Counted from the stretch's first letter, positions 32,811-42,534 are shown. The stretch is 64,000 nt of DNA from Brevibacillus formosus (GCF_003013405.1 NZ_PXZL01000013.1:62001-126000); one strand, 5' to 3'. A program made the numbers and translations. Notes: generated by a model not told the origin, from the letters alone.

Positions 32811-35147
32811 TTGCAAAAAGAAAAGAATCGAGGAAGCAAGGATCTCAAAAAAATATTGGCGACAGCGGTTCTGGCAGGCGCGCTTGCATTGCCGGGTACC
32901 GGATGGGCTGCTACGGCACTGCCATTCTCTGACATCGGGGGAAATGTGAACAAAGACGCAATTCTGAAATTGAATTATGCGGGTGTTCTGAAAGGTTATA
33001 CCGATGGCACTTTCAAACCGTATAAAGAAGTGACGAGAGCGGAGTTCGCCAAAGTTGCGGTGCTGGCACTCGGGTACACAGATGCGCAAGCAAAGCTACT
33101 TCAAGGAAAGACCGTATTTAAAGATCTGCCAGCAGATCACTGGGCAACAGGATACATTAATCTTGCGGTATCCCAAGGCATCATCAAAGGTTATCCAGAT
33201 GGAACCTTCAAACCAAACAACAATGTAAAAATTGCGGAAGCGTTGACTGTCTACGTTCAAGGTTTGAAGATTGATGTACGTCCATCAGCCTCAAGCGAGT
33301 GGTACATCCCGTACTTGCTGGAAGCGGACAGAGCAGATATTTACGATGCAAAGGAAACACCGACAGCAGCAGCTCCGCGTGAGATCGTTGCGAAGTATAC
33401 CGATCGCTTTATGGAGACGCCTGTTTACGCAAACGGCGCGTACTACGACAAAGATGGCAATGCAAAAGGAACTATTCAGAAGCTTCAAGTAGTGAAGGGC
33501 GCAGTCGCTTCGTATGACAAGTCTGGCAAAAAGCTGAAACTAGTCGGACAAAACAAAGAAATCGAAATGGCTGATTCCGCCCAAGTGTACGGCAATCTGG
33601 TCGTAGGCGCGCAAGTGGAATACATCACGAAAAATGGCCGAGTGGCTTTCCTCACCGTAGTTACTTCTGACTCCGAAATAGTCGAAGGAATCGTGAAGAC
33701 TGGCCTTAATTTTACAACGGCTGTAGGCGATGAAAAGAAATTCAAGGCAATCGTCAATGGAAAAGAAGTCGTTTTGGAAGTAGAAGATGGCGTAAATGTA
33801 AGTCGTTCTCACATCGGCCAAAAGTTTGTGGCAGTCGTTGGTGACAATGGCAAGATCAAGTCCATCACGATCAGCGACAACACAACAAAAGGAATTGTCG
33901 AAAAAGTATCTTCCGTGAGCGGTTCCAACTCGAAGAAAGAGCTGAGAGTAGACGGTACGACCTACACTCTGGATTCCAAAGCAACGATCAAAGGTAAGGC
34001 GCATCCAGAGGCAAAAGCAACAAGTGCTTCGTTCTCTGACATCGAAAAAGATGACTTGGTCGAGCTGACACTTAATGTGGACGGCAAAGTATCTGAGCTT
34101 GTTTACACGAAATTGAGCTTCACAGATACGATCACCGTTGATACAGACAAAAACCTGATTCGCGTTGGCGGTGTCAATTACGAGGTGCATGAAGATACAG
34201 AGCTGTTCGTAGACGAAGACGAAGTAGATGAGCTGGATGAGTTGACGAGCAGCCAAATTGCAGTGCTTACGTTTGACAAGAATGGAAATCTGATCAAAGT
34301 AGAGCAGGGTGTAGGGGCAGCCACGAACAAGCTGGTCTCGGACACAACTGCGTATGCATCAGGAAAACTGGCAACTGTCAAAATCGACGGAAAAACCTAC
34401 GATATCTTGACCAACGCGAAGCTGACTGTCGATGGCAGCTCCGTATCACCAACAACGATTAAAACCGATCAGTTTAATGACCACCGCATCCTTACATGGA
34501 AATACAATGTTGGCACGAATGACATCGTGGAGCTGGCTTTGGAAAAGCAAACCGTAAAAGGATACGTGACGAAAAAATCCGGTTCCAAAATTACCGTGAA
34601 CGGGAAAGTGTATGAGCTCTTGTCCGGCGTAACGATTGACAGCGATGCAGCATCAAACGACAAAGAGTACACGCTGACACTCAACAACGCTGGCAAAGTA
34701 AAAGCCATTACAGGTGCGCCTAGGAAAGTAAGCGGCGTGGTTGACTCTGTTGAGGTTCGTAACGATGACGGCAAAGTGACTTCCGCGAAAGTAGAGGTTA
34801 ACGGCAAGACGTACGATGTAACGGATGAGGATGCGATTGAAGGCGTCGATCAATTCGAGTACGTGACATTGACCCTTGATCGTGACGGCGATGTCATTGC
34901 TGCTTCCGTCAGTGGAAAGCTGGCGAAAGAAAACGTGAGTTTCGTCGGAATTGAATCCCGTGTGAACAAAGACAAATACGTATTTTTCGATGACGTATCG
35001 ACGAGCTTGAAGATGACGGAAGACGCGAAGATCAAATACTACAACGGTAATGACTTGAAAGAAAGCGATCTTTCCTCCAAGGACAAAGTGGATTTGTGGA
35101 CAAATGACCAAGGTCATGTCTATGCCATTGTCGTAGCAAAACGATAA
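32811..35147 (+). CDS. S-layer homology (SLH) domain surface protein
   Basis: A 778-residue exported protein. After a signal peptide (ILATAVLAGALALPGTGWA) come SLH domains at about 40-85 (GVLKGYTDGTFKPYKEVTRAEFAKV), 100-150 (HWATGYINLAVSQGIIKGYPDGTFKP) and a weaker third; these bind pyruvylated wall polymer. The remainder is beta-rich, with recurring VxxGKTYDV/ITVNGKVYEL strands every 70-100 residues, some very acidic (DEDEVDELDEL). Start is TTG 32811, 6 bp after GGAGGGG; ATG 32796 lacks a site. Likely a wall-associated or S-layer-related protein. Confidence 0.9.
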   Translation: MQKEKNRGSKDLKKILATAVLAGALALPGTGWAATALPFSDIGGNVNKDAILKLNYAGVLKGYTDGTFKPYKEVTRAEFAKVAVLALGYTDAQAKLLQGKTVFKDLPADHWATGYINLAVSQGIIKGYPDGTFKPNNNVKIAEALTVYVQGLKIDVRPSASSEWYIPYLLEADRADIYDAKETPTAAAPREIVAKYTDRFMETPVYANGAYYDKDGNAKGTIQKLQVVKGAVASYDKSGKKLKLVGQNKEIEMADSAQVYGNLVVGAQVEYITKNGRVAFLTVVTSDSEIVEGIVKTGLNFTTAVGDEKKFKAIVNGKEVVLEVEDGVNVSRSHIGQKFVAVVGDNGKIKSITISDNTTKGIVEKVSSVSGSNSKKELRVDGTTYTLDSKATIKGKAHPEAKATSASFSDIEKDDLVELTLNVDGKVSELVYTKLSFTDTITVDTDKNLIRVGGVNYEVHEDTELFVDEDEVDELDELTSSQIAVLTFDKNGNLIKVEQGVGAATNKLVSDTTAYASGKLATVKIDGKTYDILTNAKLTVDGSSVSPTTIKTDQFNDHRILTWKYNVGTNDIVELALEKQTVKGYVTKKSGSKITVNGKVYELLSGVTIDSDAASNDKEYTLTLNNAGKVKAITGAPRKVSGVVDSVEVRNDDGKVTSAKVEVNGKTYDVTDEDAIEGVDQFEYVTLTLDRDGDVIAASVSGKLAKENVSFVGIESRVNKDKYVFFDDVSTSLKMTEDAKIKYYNGNDLKESDLSSKDKVDLWTNDQGHVYAIVVAKR

Positions 35148-35155
35148 GAAAATAG

Positions 35156-35199
35156 AAAAAGGCGATCTCTTCCTCCATTCGAGAAGGGGTCGCTTTTTC
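35156..35199 (+). terminator. Terminator of the SLH gene
   Basis: AAAAAGGCGATCTCTTC pairs, with one bulge, with GAAGGGGTCGCTTTTT. Confidence 0.75.
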
Positions 35200-35227
35200 A
35201 TTTGCTGGCATCGTCTTTAAAAAGCAT

Positions 35228-35292
35228 TTAATTGAAAATGGTTTTCAATTAAAAGAAGATGTGTTATATTCATATTGTTTCGTGCAAAACAA
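35228..35292 (+). promoter_or_regulatory. Monooxygenase promoter with two dyads
   Basis: TTTTCA (35242-35247), 17 bp, TATATT (35265-35270). A perfect 11-bp dyad, TTAATTGAAAA / TTTTCAATTAA (35228-35252), covers the -35. TTGTTT-CGTGCA-AAACAA (35275-35292) lies just after the -10 and recurs twice before the MarR gene. Confidence 0.65.
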
Positions 35293-35309
35293 AAAGAGGA
35301 GTGGTTTTG

Positions 35310-36821
35310 ATGCAGTTCGATTATGAAGTGATAATTGTTGGTGGTGGACCAGTTGGCATGATGGTGGCTGGAGAGCTGGCGTTGGCTAAAGTGAAGGTGT
35401 GCGTGCTTGAGCGCTTAAAGGAAACAACCCCGTATTCACGGGCACTCACTGTACATCCGCGCACACTTGAAATCCTGGATTTGCGCGGGCTGAAAGCGAA
35501 ATTACTTGATAGAGGAAAGCCGATTTCGACGGGGCATTTTGCTGCGCTTGATACACGCTTGGATTTTTCTGTCTTGGATTCTTCCTCCAACTACACCCTG
35601 ATTATTCCCCAACATGACACGGAAAAGATACTAGATGAGTGGGCAAAAAGTCTAGGGGTGGAAATACGCAGAGAAGTGGAGGTAATGGCCGTACACCAAG
35701 ATCAGCACGGGGTTCAGGTTGAGGCTTCCGGGCCGAACGGAAAGTCAGTGCTGACGGCACACTATGTGGTCGGTGCAGATGGCGCTGCCAGCATTGTCCG
35801 CAAGCAGGCAGGCATTCCGTTTGTCGGTAAGAATGCGACTTTTACGGCTATGCAAGGGGATGTTGTTTTAAAAAATCCGCCAGAATCCGGAAGTTTTTCC
35901 CGCTTTAATGAGCAAGGTTTGGTCATGATTGTACCCTTGCCAAAAGGGATGCATCGGGTGGTGCTGATCGATCCAGAGCGAATGGCTGTGCCAAAGGAAG
36001 AACCAGTTACACTGGAGGAACTGCGCGCTAGTTTGCAGCGTATTCTTGGAGACGATTTAGGAATTTCCGATCCGTTTTGGATGACTCGTTTTGGCAATGC
36101 GACTTTGCAAGCTCAGCGTTATCGGGAAGGACGGATTTTCCTGGCGGGAGATGCGGCGCATATTCATTTCCCAGCCGGAGGACAGGGGATGAACGTTGGC
36201 TTGCAAGAGGCAATCAACCTGGGGTGGAAGCTGGCGGCCCATTTAAAAGGCTGGGCACCGGATTGGCTGTTGGACAGCTATCATACGGAGCGTTTCCCCA
36301 TCAATACCGCATTGCTAACGAATACACAGGTGCAATCGTTGCTGTTCGGTAGCATGGAATTCTCCCCATCCATTATCGCTTTAAGGAATATGGTGTCCAA
36401 CCTGCTGCAAATACCCGAGGCAAATTATCTGCTGGCTACCCAAATCTCTGCGTTCAATGTCCAGTATGAACCGGTTGGGGAGATGCAGCCGCATGTATTG
36501 AATGGTCGACGTTTTACAGAGTTGAATCTGCGTCTGGTGAACGGTGAGTGCCAGAATGCATACGAGCTTTTTCATTCTGGTTCATTCCTCTTGCTGCATT
36601 TCGGCTCGGATGAACGATTGGACGATGCTCTCGATTGGTCGAAATACAAGCATGTCCATGTAGTTCGCGCTTCGCTTGCTAAGGGAGCTGCTGATTGGCA
36701 TGATGTGTATACAGCGTTGATTCGACCGGATGGATATGTCGCATGGGCTGTTTCCCAAGAGGAATCCAATCCGATGGAAGCTATTCGGAAAGGAATCACC
36801 CACTGGTGCGGACATGAATGA
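35310..36821 (+). CDS. FAD-dependent aromatic-ring monooxygenase-like protein
   Basis: A 503-residue flavoprotein of the PheA/TfdB/MhpA group. The FAD dinucleotide fold VIIVGGGPVGMMVAGELALA is at 7-26, the DG motif YVVGADGAASIVRKQAG near 155, and GRIFLAGDAAHIHFPAGGQGMNVGLQEAINLGWKLA is the GD motif. The C-terminal thioredoxin-like part is present. The family hydroxylates phenols and polyketides with NAD(P)H and O2, sometimes as antibiotic inactivation. ATG 35310 follows GAGGAG. The next gene is a MarR regulator sharing operators with it. Confidence 0.9.
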   Translation: MQFDYEVIIVGGGPVGMMVAGELALAKVKVCVLERLKETTPYSRALTVHPRTLEILDLRGLKAKLLDRGKPISTGHFAALDTRLDFSVLDSSSNYTLIIPQHDTEKILDEWAKSLGVEIRREVEVMAVHQDQHGVQVEASGPNGKSVLTAHYVVGADGAASIVRKQAGIPFVGKNATFTAMQGDVVLKNPPESGSFSRFNEQGLVMIVPLPKGMHRVVLIDPERMAVPKEEPVTLEELRASLQRILGDDLGISDPFWMTRFGNATLQAQRYREGRIFLAGDAAHIHFPAGGQGMNVGLQEAINLGWKLAAHLKGWAPDWLLDSYHTERFPINTALLTNTQVQSLLFGSMEFSPSIIALRNMVSNLLQIPEANYLLATQISAFNVQYEPVGEMQPHVLNGRRFTELNLRLVNGECQNAYELFHSGSFLLLHFGSDERLDDALDWSKYKHVHVVRASLAKGAADWHDVYTALIRPDGYVAWAVSQEESNPMEAIRKGITHWCGHE

Positions 36822-36832
36822 TTGAAATGTGA

Positions 36833-36887
36833 TTGTTTTGCACAAAACAAAATGGAATTGTTTTTCTCGAAACAATCAGTATATAAT
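36833..36887 (+). promoter_or_regulatory. MarR promoter with two tandem operators
   Basis: TTGTTT-TGCACA-AAACAA (36833-36850; TTGTTTTG-CA-CAAAACAA is a full palindrome) and TTGTTT-TTCTCG-AAACAA (36858-36875). The second covers the -35 region of a promoter with TATAAT at 36882-36887. Confidence 0.65.
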
Positions 36888-36918
36888 GGAGAGGAGATGG
36901 TAATCTAGGAGACATGAT

Positions 36919-37404
36919 ATGCAAAGCACAGAACTTTCCAAGCAGCGGATCATACAGCTTTACATACAGCTAGTCACGCAGCAAGAGCTGCGAGAAAGCA
37001 AATTGACTGCGCGAATGGCAGAGGAAATGCAGAAGCTGGAATCCGAGATGGGGATGAAGCTAAACCTTACCCTATCCGAAATTCATTTCATTGCCTGTAT
37101 CGGGGATCATGGTCCCATCAATGTCACCACGATTTCGGAAAAAGTCAATTTAACGAAAGGGTCCATAACACGGATCAGCAAAAAGTTATGGAAGCTTGAG
37201 TTAATTAAAAGGCAACAGCTGGTTGATAATAAGAAGGAAGTGTACTATCGACTAACCGCAAAGGGACAAAAGCTGTATAAGATTCATCACCAGTTGCATC
37301 AGGACATTGAACAGCGATTTAAGAGCTTTCTGGATAAATACACACCGGAGCAATTAGCATTTTCCCGCGAACTGCTGGAGGACTTGCTGAATTGGGATTT
37401 CTGA
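36919..37404 (+). CDS. MarR-family transcriptional regulator
   Basis: A 161-residue winged-helix dimer protein. Helix-turn-helix VTTISEKVNLTKGSITRISKKLWKLELI (69-96) and wing DNKKEVYYRLTAKG are typical. MarR proteins release DNA on binding phenolic or other small ligands. Two copies of TTGTTT-N6-AAACAA lie in its own promoter and one before the monooxygenase, so it probably represses both in the absence of an aromatic ligand. RBS AGGAGA. Confidence 0.9.
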   Translation: MQSTELSKQRIIQLYIQLVTQQELRESKLTARMAEEMQKLESEMGMKLNLTLSEIHFIACIGDHGPINVTTISEKVNLTKGSITRISKKLWKLELIKRQQLVDNKKEVYYRLTAKGQKLYKIHHQLHQDIEQRFKSFLDKYTPEQLAFSRELLEDLLNWDF

Positions 37405-37417
37405 TATCGTAGACAGA

Positions 37418-37450
37418 GGGGCACCATCACACTGATGGTGTCCTTTTTAT
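37418..37450 (+). terminator. Terminator of the MarR gene
   Basis: GGGCACCATCA, loop CAC, TGATGGTGTCC, then TTTTT. Confidence 0.85.
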
Positions 37451-37465
37451 TGTCTCGGGGTCTTC

Positions 37466-37510
37466 TTGACAAATGAAACCATTCTTCCTACAATTTGATC
37501 GACCGATCAA
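37466..37510 (+). promoter_or_regulatory. Consensus promoter and TetR operator
   Basis: TTGACA (37466-37471), 17 bp, TACAAT (37489-37494), immediately followed by the dyad TTGATCG-AC-CGATCAA (37495-37510). A half-related TTGATCAA lies at 37523-37530. Confidence 0.75.
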
Positions 37511-37556
37511 TTTTTTAGTTAATTGATCAAAAATAAGCATCAGGAGTGGAAAAGCA

Positions 37557-38150
37557 ATGACTGATTCTTTTATTGCCGAGGCTAGAAGAGAGCAGATTGT
37601 TCTTGCTTGCATTGATACATTGGAAGAGGTCGGCTATCACAACTTAAGCTTAACGAAGGTAGCAAAAAAAGCCAGGATCAGCACAGGGCTTATTTCCTAT
37701 CACTTTCATGACAAGCTTGATCTCATGAATCATACTTTGCAGTTTCTGGTAGCGAAGCAACTTGATTTTATTCGTAGGAACGTTGTGCTATCACATTCTG
37801 CAACAAAAAAACTGGAAGCTTTTATAAAGGCACATCTGACCTATCAAGAAACCCATTATAAACATACGATTGCCTTGATTGAGATTGTCTTTACTGCTCG
37901 GAATGAAAACGGGGTGCCTTATTACAGAATGGAAGACGAACAGGAAGAGGACGGACTAAGAACGATATTAGTGGATATTCTCAAGGAAGGCCAACAGAAT
38001 GGGGAATTTACGTCATCCTTTCAAACAGAAATAGTCGCATCCTTTATTATCGGAGCGATCGAAGAAAGAATGCTTAAGCCAAATTCATCTATACCTATGG
38101 AGCAATACGCCGTTGAGCTCGTAAAAATGGTGATGAAGCTCATTGGCTAA
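37557..38150 (+). CDS. TetR-family transcriptional regulator
   Basis: A 197-residue repressor with the N-terminal helix-turn-helix LTKVAKKARISTGLISYHFHDKLDLM (32-57) and a C-terminal ligand-binding helical domain. A near-ideal promoter with a 16-bp dyad right after its -10 shows autorepression. The downstream DUF418 membrane protein starts 43 bp later with no terminator between, so the two are an operon. The BetI-like spacing of the N-domain is only a weak clue to ligand. Confidence 0.9.
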   Translation: MTDSFIAEARREQIVLACIDTLEEVGYHNLSLTKVAKKARISTGLISYHFHDKLDLMNHTLQFLVAKQLDFIRRNVVLSHSATKKLEAFIKAHLTYQETHYKHTIALIEIVFTARNENGVPYYRMEDEQEEDGLRTILVDILKEGQQNGEFTSSFQTEIVASFIIGAIEERMLKPNSSIPMEQYAVELVKMVMKLIG

Positions 38151-38192
38151 CGATACCGTTGAACTTTTGGCAACGAAAGAGGAGAGGATCAT

Positions 38193-39365
38193 ATGTCCGT
38201 TTTACCTCATATGAAAACGGCGGAGACAAAAAAACGTGCCGTTTCATTAGATCTGGCCAGAGGCGCTATGTTACTACTTATAGCACTCGCGCATGCCCCA
38301 CTGTATCTGTACGCTCTGGAACCCGGGATCGTTCACAGAATGGAAAGTCAGAATTTCTTTGATCAAGTTGTCAATCTTTTTGGCATGCTCATCATCGATA
38401 ACAGAGCGAGAGCGATGTTTGCTGTTTTATTTGGTTATGGTTTGGTACTGGCTTTTGATAGTCAAATGGCGAAAGGTAAAAGAGAAAAAGATGCTTTAAA
38501 GGCGGTCCGGAGGCGTTCCTGGTATTTGATAGTATTTGGAGCCGTTTTAGTGGTGATCATTGGCGGTCAAGATATTTTAATGGCCTACGGGGTAGCTGGA
38601 CTTCTCGTCAGTTGGCTGTTAACACGTGAAATCAAGACTCTGATCCGAACCTTTATTGTTATCACGGTATTCTATATTATCGCCAATCCGATAATGTGGG
38701 GTTTCACGATGGAATCCATCGGAGATTATGGGTTTCCTCCAGAGCTTTTAACTACAGACACTTATCTTAGCACGCTGATACTTAGCTTAACTCATTTTCC
38801 GTTTATTCCCTTTTTTATTCATGGTATGTTCCCGATTCTTCCTTCCGTTTTGCTGGGTATGTGGATTGCCAACTATCAATTATTAACCAAGCCCGAGCAA
38901 CAGTTACGAACACTTTCTATTATTACAACGATCGGCTTAGCTGTTTCCATACTAGGAGCACTGCCTGTAACCTTTATTGGGAGCAGATGGAACCCAAGCT
39001 TTTTTCTCGCTGGTTTCGTTTATGGATTCCACATTTTAACTGGAATTGCTGGAGGATTAGCTTATGCGGCTTTCTTTGGAATCATTGGGGCAAAGGTAAA
39101 AAAAGCGGGGCCTTTACTCCAGTCGTTTATGGCTTTAGGAAAACGTTCCTTGACATTCTATGTATGGAATGAGGCGATGCTGGTTTTATTCTTGTCGCCA
39201 GTAGCACTTGATTTAGGGGGACGAGTTAGTAACGGAATGGCTGCTTTGGTTGCGGTTGGAATATGGATTCTCTCTCTGCTATTGGCCACGATTTTAGAAA
39301 AATACAAGCTGAACGGACCATTAGAATTCCTAATGAGACGAATGGTACATAAAAATAATAATTAG
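38193..39365 (+). CDS. DUF418-family membrane protein
   Basis: A 390-residue protein with about ten helices. SLDLARGAMLLLIALAHAPLYLY at the start and NRARAMFAVLFGYGLVLAF are the signature of the DUF418/YeiB group, related to acyltransferase-3 membrane enzymes. The C-terminal ALGKRSLTFYVWNEAMLVLFLSP is the DUF418 domain proper. It might modify an envelope compound or move a small molecule; unknown. RBS GAGGAGAGG. Controlled with the TetR gene. Confidence 0.85.
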   Translation: MSVLPHMKTAETKKRAVSLDLARGAMLLLIALAHAPLYLYALEPGIVHRMESQNFFDQVVNLFGMLIIDNRARAMFAVLFGYGLVLAFDSQMAKGKREKDALKAVRRRSWYLIVFGAVLVVIIGGQDILMAYGVAGLLVSWLLTREIKTLIRTFIVITVFYIIANPIMWGFTMESIGDYGFPPELLTTDTYLSTLILSLTHFPFIPFFIHGMFPILPSVLLGMWIANYQLLTKPEQQLRTLSIITTIGLAVSILGALPVTFIGSRWNPSFFLAGFVYGFHILTGIAGGLAYAAFFGIIGAKVKKAGPLLQSFMALGKRSLTFYVWNEAMLVLFLSPVALDLGGRVSNGMAALVAVGIWILSLLLATILEKYKLNGPLEFLMRRMVHKNNN

Positions 39366-39461
39366 TAACTTCTCATTTGCGCAGGGGTAGTGCCTTCTTT
39401 TTTCAATCGATTATAATAGCGTATAAAAGCCATTTATGGTTAGGAGAAAGAGGGAACCTTC

Positions 39462-41501
39462 ATGACTTATACCACTCAGGAAAGCGGTGTTTTTCCAGCA
39501 GTCTGTTCACTTGATTGCCCGGACCAATGTGGATTGCTCCTTCATAAAAAAGAGGGGAAAATCGTCAAAATTGAAGGGGATCCGAACCATCCGGTGACGA
39601 AGGGGAATATTTGCAACAAAGTCCGCAACATGACAGAGCGCATCTACGATCCCAAGCGACTCACGCATCCGTTGAAGCGTGTTGGCAAAAAAGGGAGCGG
39701 GGAGTTTATTCGAATCAGCTGGGAGGAAGCTATTACCACCATAACTGAACGCTGGCGTGCCTTGATCGACTCAGACGGTCCCGAGAGCATTTTGCCTTAC
39801 AGCTTTTACGGGAACATGGGGCGGATTAGTGTGGAAGGCATGGATCGCCGTTTTTTCCATCGTATGGGGGCTAGTCAACTTGACCGGACGATATGCAACA
39901 GTGCAGGGGCTGTAGGGTACAGCTACACGATGGGCGGAGCGTTTGGAACAGATCCGGAAGACACTGTTCATTCCAAGCTGTTCATCATGTGGGGGATCAA
40001 TACGGTTAGCACGAACATGCATCAAGTGGTGTTTGCAGAACAGGCTCGAAAAAATGGAGCGAAGATCGTCGTGATTGATGTCCACAAAAATCAGACGGGT
40101 CGCTGGGCTGATTGGTTTATCCCGATTTTGCCTGGAACAGATACGGCTTTGGCGCTGGGCATCATGCATGTGCTTTTTGCAGAAAACTTGGTGGATTCAG
40201 CCTTTATGGAAAAGTATACGGTAGGACATGAAGAGCTTAAGGAACATGTTCGTACCTACGATCCTACTACCGTATCAGCTATAACGGGTGTCCCTGTCGA
40301 CGATATTTACAAGTTGGCGAGAATGTATGGCACCACATCCCCGTCCTTTATTCGCATTGGAAATGGCATTCAGCATCACGACAATGGTGGAATGTGTGTA
40401 AGGACGATAGCTTGTCTTCCGGCCCTGACAGGGCAGTGGCTTGTCAAAGGCGGTGGGGCCAATAAAGGGAATAAAGGCTTCTTGGAGCACAACAAGCTTG
40501 CCCTGCAGCGACCAGATTTGCTGGCAAATAAACAGACGAGAGTCATCAATATGAATGAACTTGGAAAAGCGTTGCTCGATACAGAGCCGCCGGTGAAATC
40601 GCTCTTCGTCTACACGAGCAATCCGGCCATTGTTGCACCAGAAGGAAACAAAGTACGGCAGGGCTTGGCGAGAGAGGATTTGTTCACGGTCGTACATGAC
40701 TTATTTTTGACGGAGACGGCTCTTTATGCCGATATCGTTTTGCCTGCGACGTCCTCTTATGAAAATACGGACTTTTACACGTCGTATTGGCATCATTACA
40801 TTCAACTTCAGCAACCGGTGATCGCCCCATTTGGAGAGAGCAAGTCCAATACGGATGTTTTCCGCTTGCTGGCTGCTGCCATGGGATATGACGAACCTGC
40901 TTTTCAAGACAGTGATGCTGAGATGGTCAGACAGGCGTTGAAGGGGCACGGCAATCCTCATTTGGAAGGAATCACGTATGAAACTTTGGTCGAAAAACAA
41001 TATGCCAAAGCGAATTTGGAACCCTTCTTTTTGGAACATCTCCCAACTCCAAGTGGCAAAATTGAGCTTTACTCGCAAGCAATGGCAAAAAGAGGGCTCC
41101 CCCCATTACCGACGTACACGCCATTGGTGAATGATGGGGATTTCCCGTATTTATTTGTCCCTGGGCCCAATCACAATTATTTGAACTCCACGTTCTCGAA
41201 TAATGAAAAACATCAGAAGATGGAGAAAATACCGCGCTTGCATATGAATGTGGCAGATGCGTCTGCATCAGGCATTAGTGACGGAGATACGGTCCGCATA
41301 TGGAATGAGCGGGGAGAATGCGAGCTAGTTGTATCGATAGGAGAAAATGTTTTACCGGGAGTGGTGGTTAGTCAAGGCTTGTGGGCTGATGCTCCTCACT
41401 CAAAGCATTATGTAAATGCGCTGACCCCGGATCGCATCGCGGACATGGGGGGAGGAGCTACCTTTTTTTCCGGACGTGTCGATGTGGAAAAGGTCATATG
41501 A
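39462..41501 (+). CDS. Molybdopterin-dependent oxidoreductase (YoaE-like)
   Basis: A 679-residue enzyme of the DMSO reductase superfamily. The N-terminal [4Fe-4S] site is C15-x3-C19-x3-C23 ... C51 (CSLDCPDQC; GNICNK). The bis-MGD regions include TICNSAGAVGYSYTMGG, whose Cys is the probable Mo ligand, and the C-terminal molybdopterin dinucleotide-binding domain (GISDGDTVRIWNERGE). No Tat signal, electron-transfer subunit or cofactor gene adjoins it, so it is probably a cytoplasmic single-subunit enzyme. Substrate unknown. RBS AGGAGAAAGAGG. Confidence 0.9.
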   Translation: MTYTTQESGVFPAVCSLDCPDQCGLLLHKKEGKIVKIEGDPNHPVTKGNICNKVRNMTERIYDPKRLTHPLKRVGKKGSGEFIRISWEEAITTITERWRALIDSDGPESILPYSFYGNMGRISVEGMDRRFFHRMGASQLDRTICNSAGAVGYSYTMGGAFGTDPEDTVHSKLFIMWGINTVSTNMHQVVFAEQARKNGAKIVVIDVHKNQTGRWADWFIPILPGTDTALALGIMHVLFAENLVDSAFMEKYTVGHEELKEHVRTYDPTTVSAITGVPVDDIYKLARMYGTTSPSFIRIGNGIQHHDNGGMCVRTIACLPALTGQWLVKGGGANKGNKGFLEHNKLALQRPDLLANKQTRVINMNELGKALLDTEPPVKSLFVYTSNPAIVAPEGNKVRQGLAREDLFTVVHDLFLTETALYADIVLPATSSYENTDFYTSYWHHYIQLQQPVIAPFGESKSNTDVFRLLAAAMGYDEPAFQDSDAEMVRQALKGHGNPHLEGITYETLVEKQYAKANLEPFFLEHLPTPSGKIELYSQAMAKRGLPPLPTYTPLVNDGDFPYLFVPGPNHNYLNSTFSNNEKHQKMEKIPRLHMNVADASASGISDGDTVRIWNERGECELVVSIGENVLPGVVVSQGLWADAPHSKHYVNALTPDRIADMGGGATFFSGRVDVEKVI

Positions 41502-41507
41502 TAAAAA

Positions 41508-41553
41508 TCAGCGAGTGTCTCGATTGTAGCCGGACACTCGCTGGTTACTTTTA
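41508..41553 (+). terminator. Terminator of the molybdopterin gene
   Basis: CAGCGAGTGTC pairs with GACACTCGCTG, then GTTACTTTTATT. Confidence 0.8.
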
Positions 41554-41631
41554 TTACCCGAAAGGATGGGATGGTTTATAGTGAGGGAGTTGTCCAATGA
41601 TCATAGTTGCTGTAGAACCAATTCACCTTAA

Positions 41632-42387
41632 TTATTTTTGAGCTTTACACAAAAGCAGCATGTCTTTAATGATATCTACGACAACATTTGGCTGATCAAT
41701 ATGAATGGCATGTCCAGCATTTTCAACGATGATATGCTTGCTGCGGGTTGATAATTTTGTAAGCTCTTTATGTAAGTGGACCCAAGCAGCCATAGATTCG
41801 GGATTATGATGAGGTTGTAATGTACCCGATACGACAATGAGTGGCTTGTTGCCAAGTGATTTAGAATTTCGAGCTTGTTCAAAGCTTTCTTCCATCTCTT
41901 GAATAGAACCTTCCAGAACAAACTGACCATAGTACGCTGCTTGAACTTCTTCAGAGAACAAAGGCACCATGACTTTATTTTGATCTTCATGACATGGATC
42001 TAATAAAATCACTCCGGCAACCTCTTCTGGGAATGTACTTGCATATAGTCGAACATTCAATCCCCCAAAAGAGTGCCCGACCAAAACGTAAGGGGGAGAC
42101 ACGTTTGCTTTCTGAAGCAAGCTTCTAAGATTCTCAATGATTTGCTGACTATGACGAGGTCTTTTATCACTTTCACTTTCCCCTATACCTGCTCGGTCAT
42201 AAATGAACATCCTAGTATGCTTTGAAATGTCACCACCAATCGAACTCCAGTAGTTCAACGTACACCCATAACCAGAATCAAAAACCACCGTCGGAAAATC
42301 ACTTATTTCACCAAAATATTTAAAACATAGTCTAACTCCACCGATGTCGAGCTTTTGACTCATTTCATTTATTCCAATGTCACTCAT
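41632..42387 (-). CDS. Alpha/beta hydrolase
   Basis: A 251-residue alpha/beta-hydrolase. Nucleophile elbow GHSFGG with Ser106, oxyanion region DSGYGCTLNYW, and C-terminal His in ENAGHAIHIDQP are visible. Substrate unknown. ATG 42387 is preceded by GGAGGAG, so the longer frame from 42435 is not used. Its composition is somewhat richer in A+T than its neighbours, a mild hint of a separate history. Confidence 0.88.
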   Translation of the reverse strand: MSDIGINEMSQKLDIGGVRLCFKYFGEISDFPTVVFDSGYGCTLNYWSSIGGDISKHTRMFIYDRAGIGESESDKRPRHSQQIIENLRSLLQKANVSPPYVLVGHSFGGLNVRLYASTFPEEVAGVILLDPCHEDQNKVMVPLFSEEVQAAYYGQFVLEGSIQEMEESFEQARNSKSLGNKPLIVVSGTLQPHHNPESMAAWVHLHKELTKLSTRSKHIIVENAGHAIHIDQPNVVVDIIKDMLLLCKAQK

Positions 42388-42534
42388 TTTATCTCCTCCA
42401 GATTTTTTTTCATTTGGTTCATTTCCACAAACCATGCAATCATCCTTTTTTTGTAAGGGAGCTTGGGTGAACCATAAGAAATGAGGAGACGATCAAATTG
42501 CAAAACAATTTTAACTTGGCTATACCCTTTGCAT

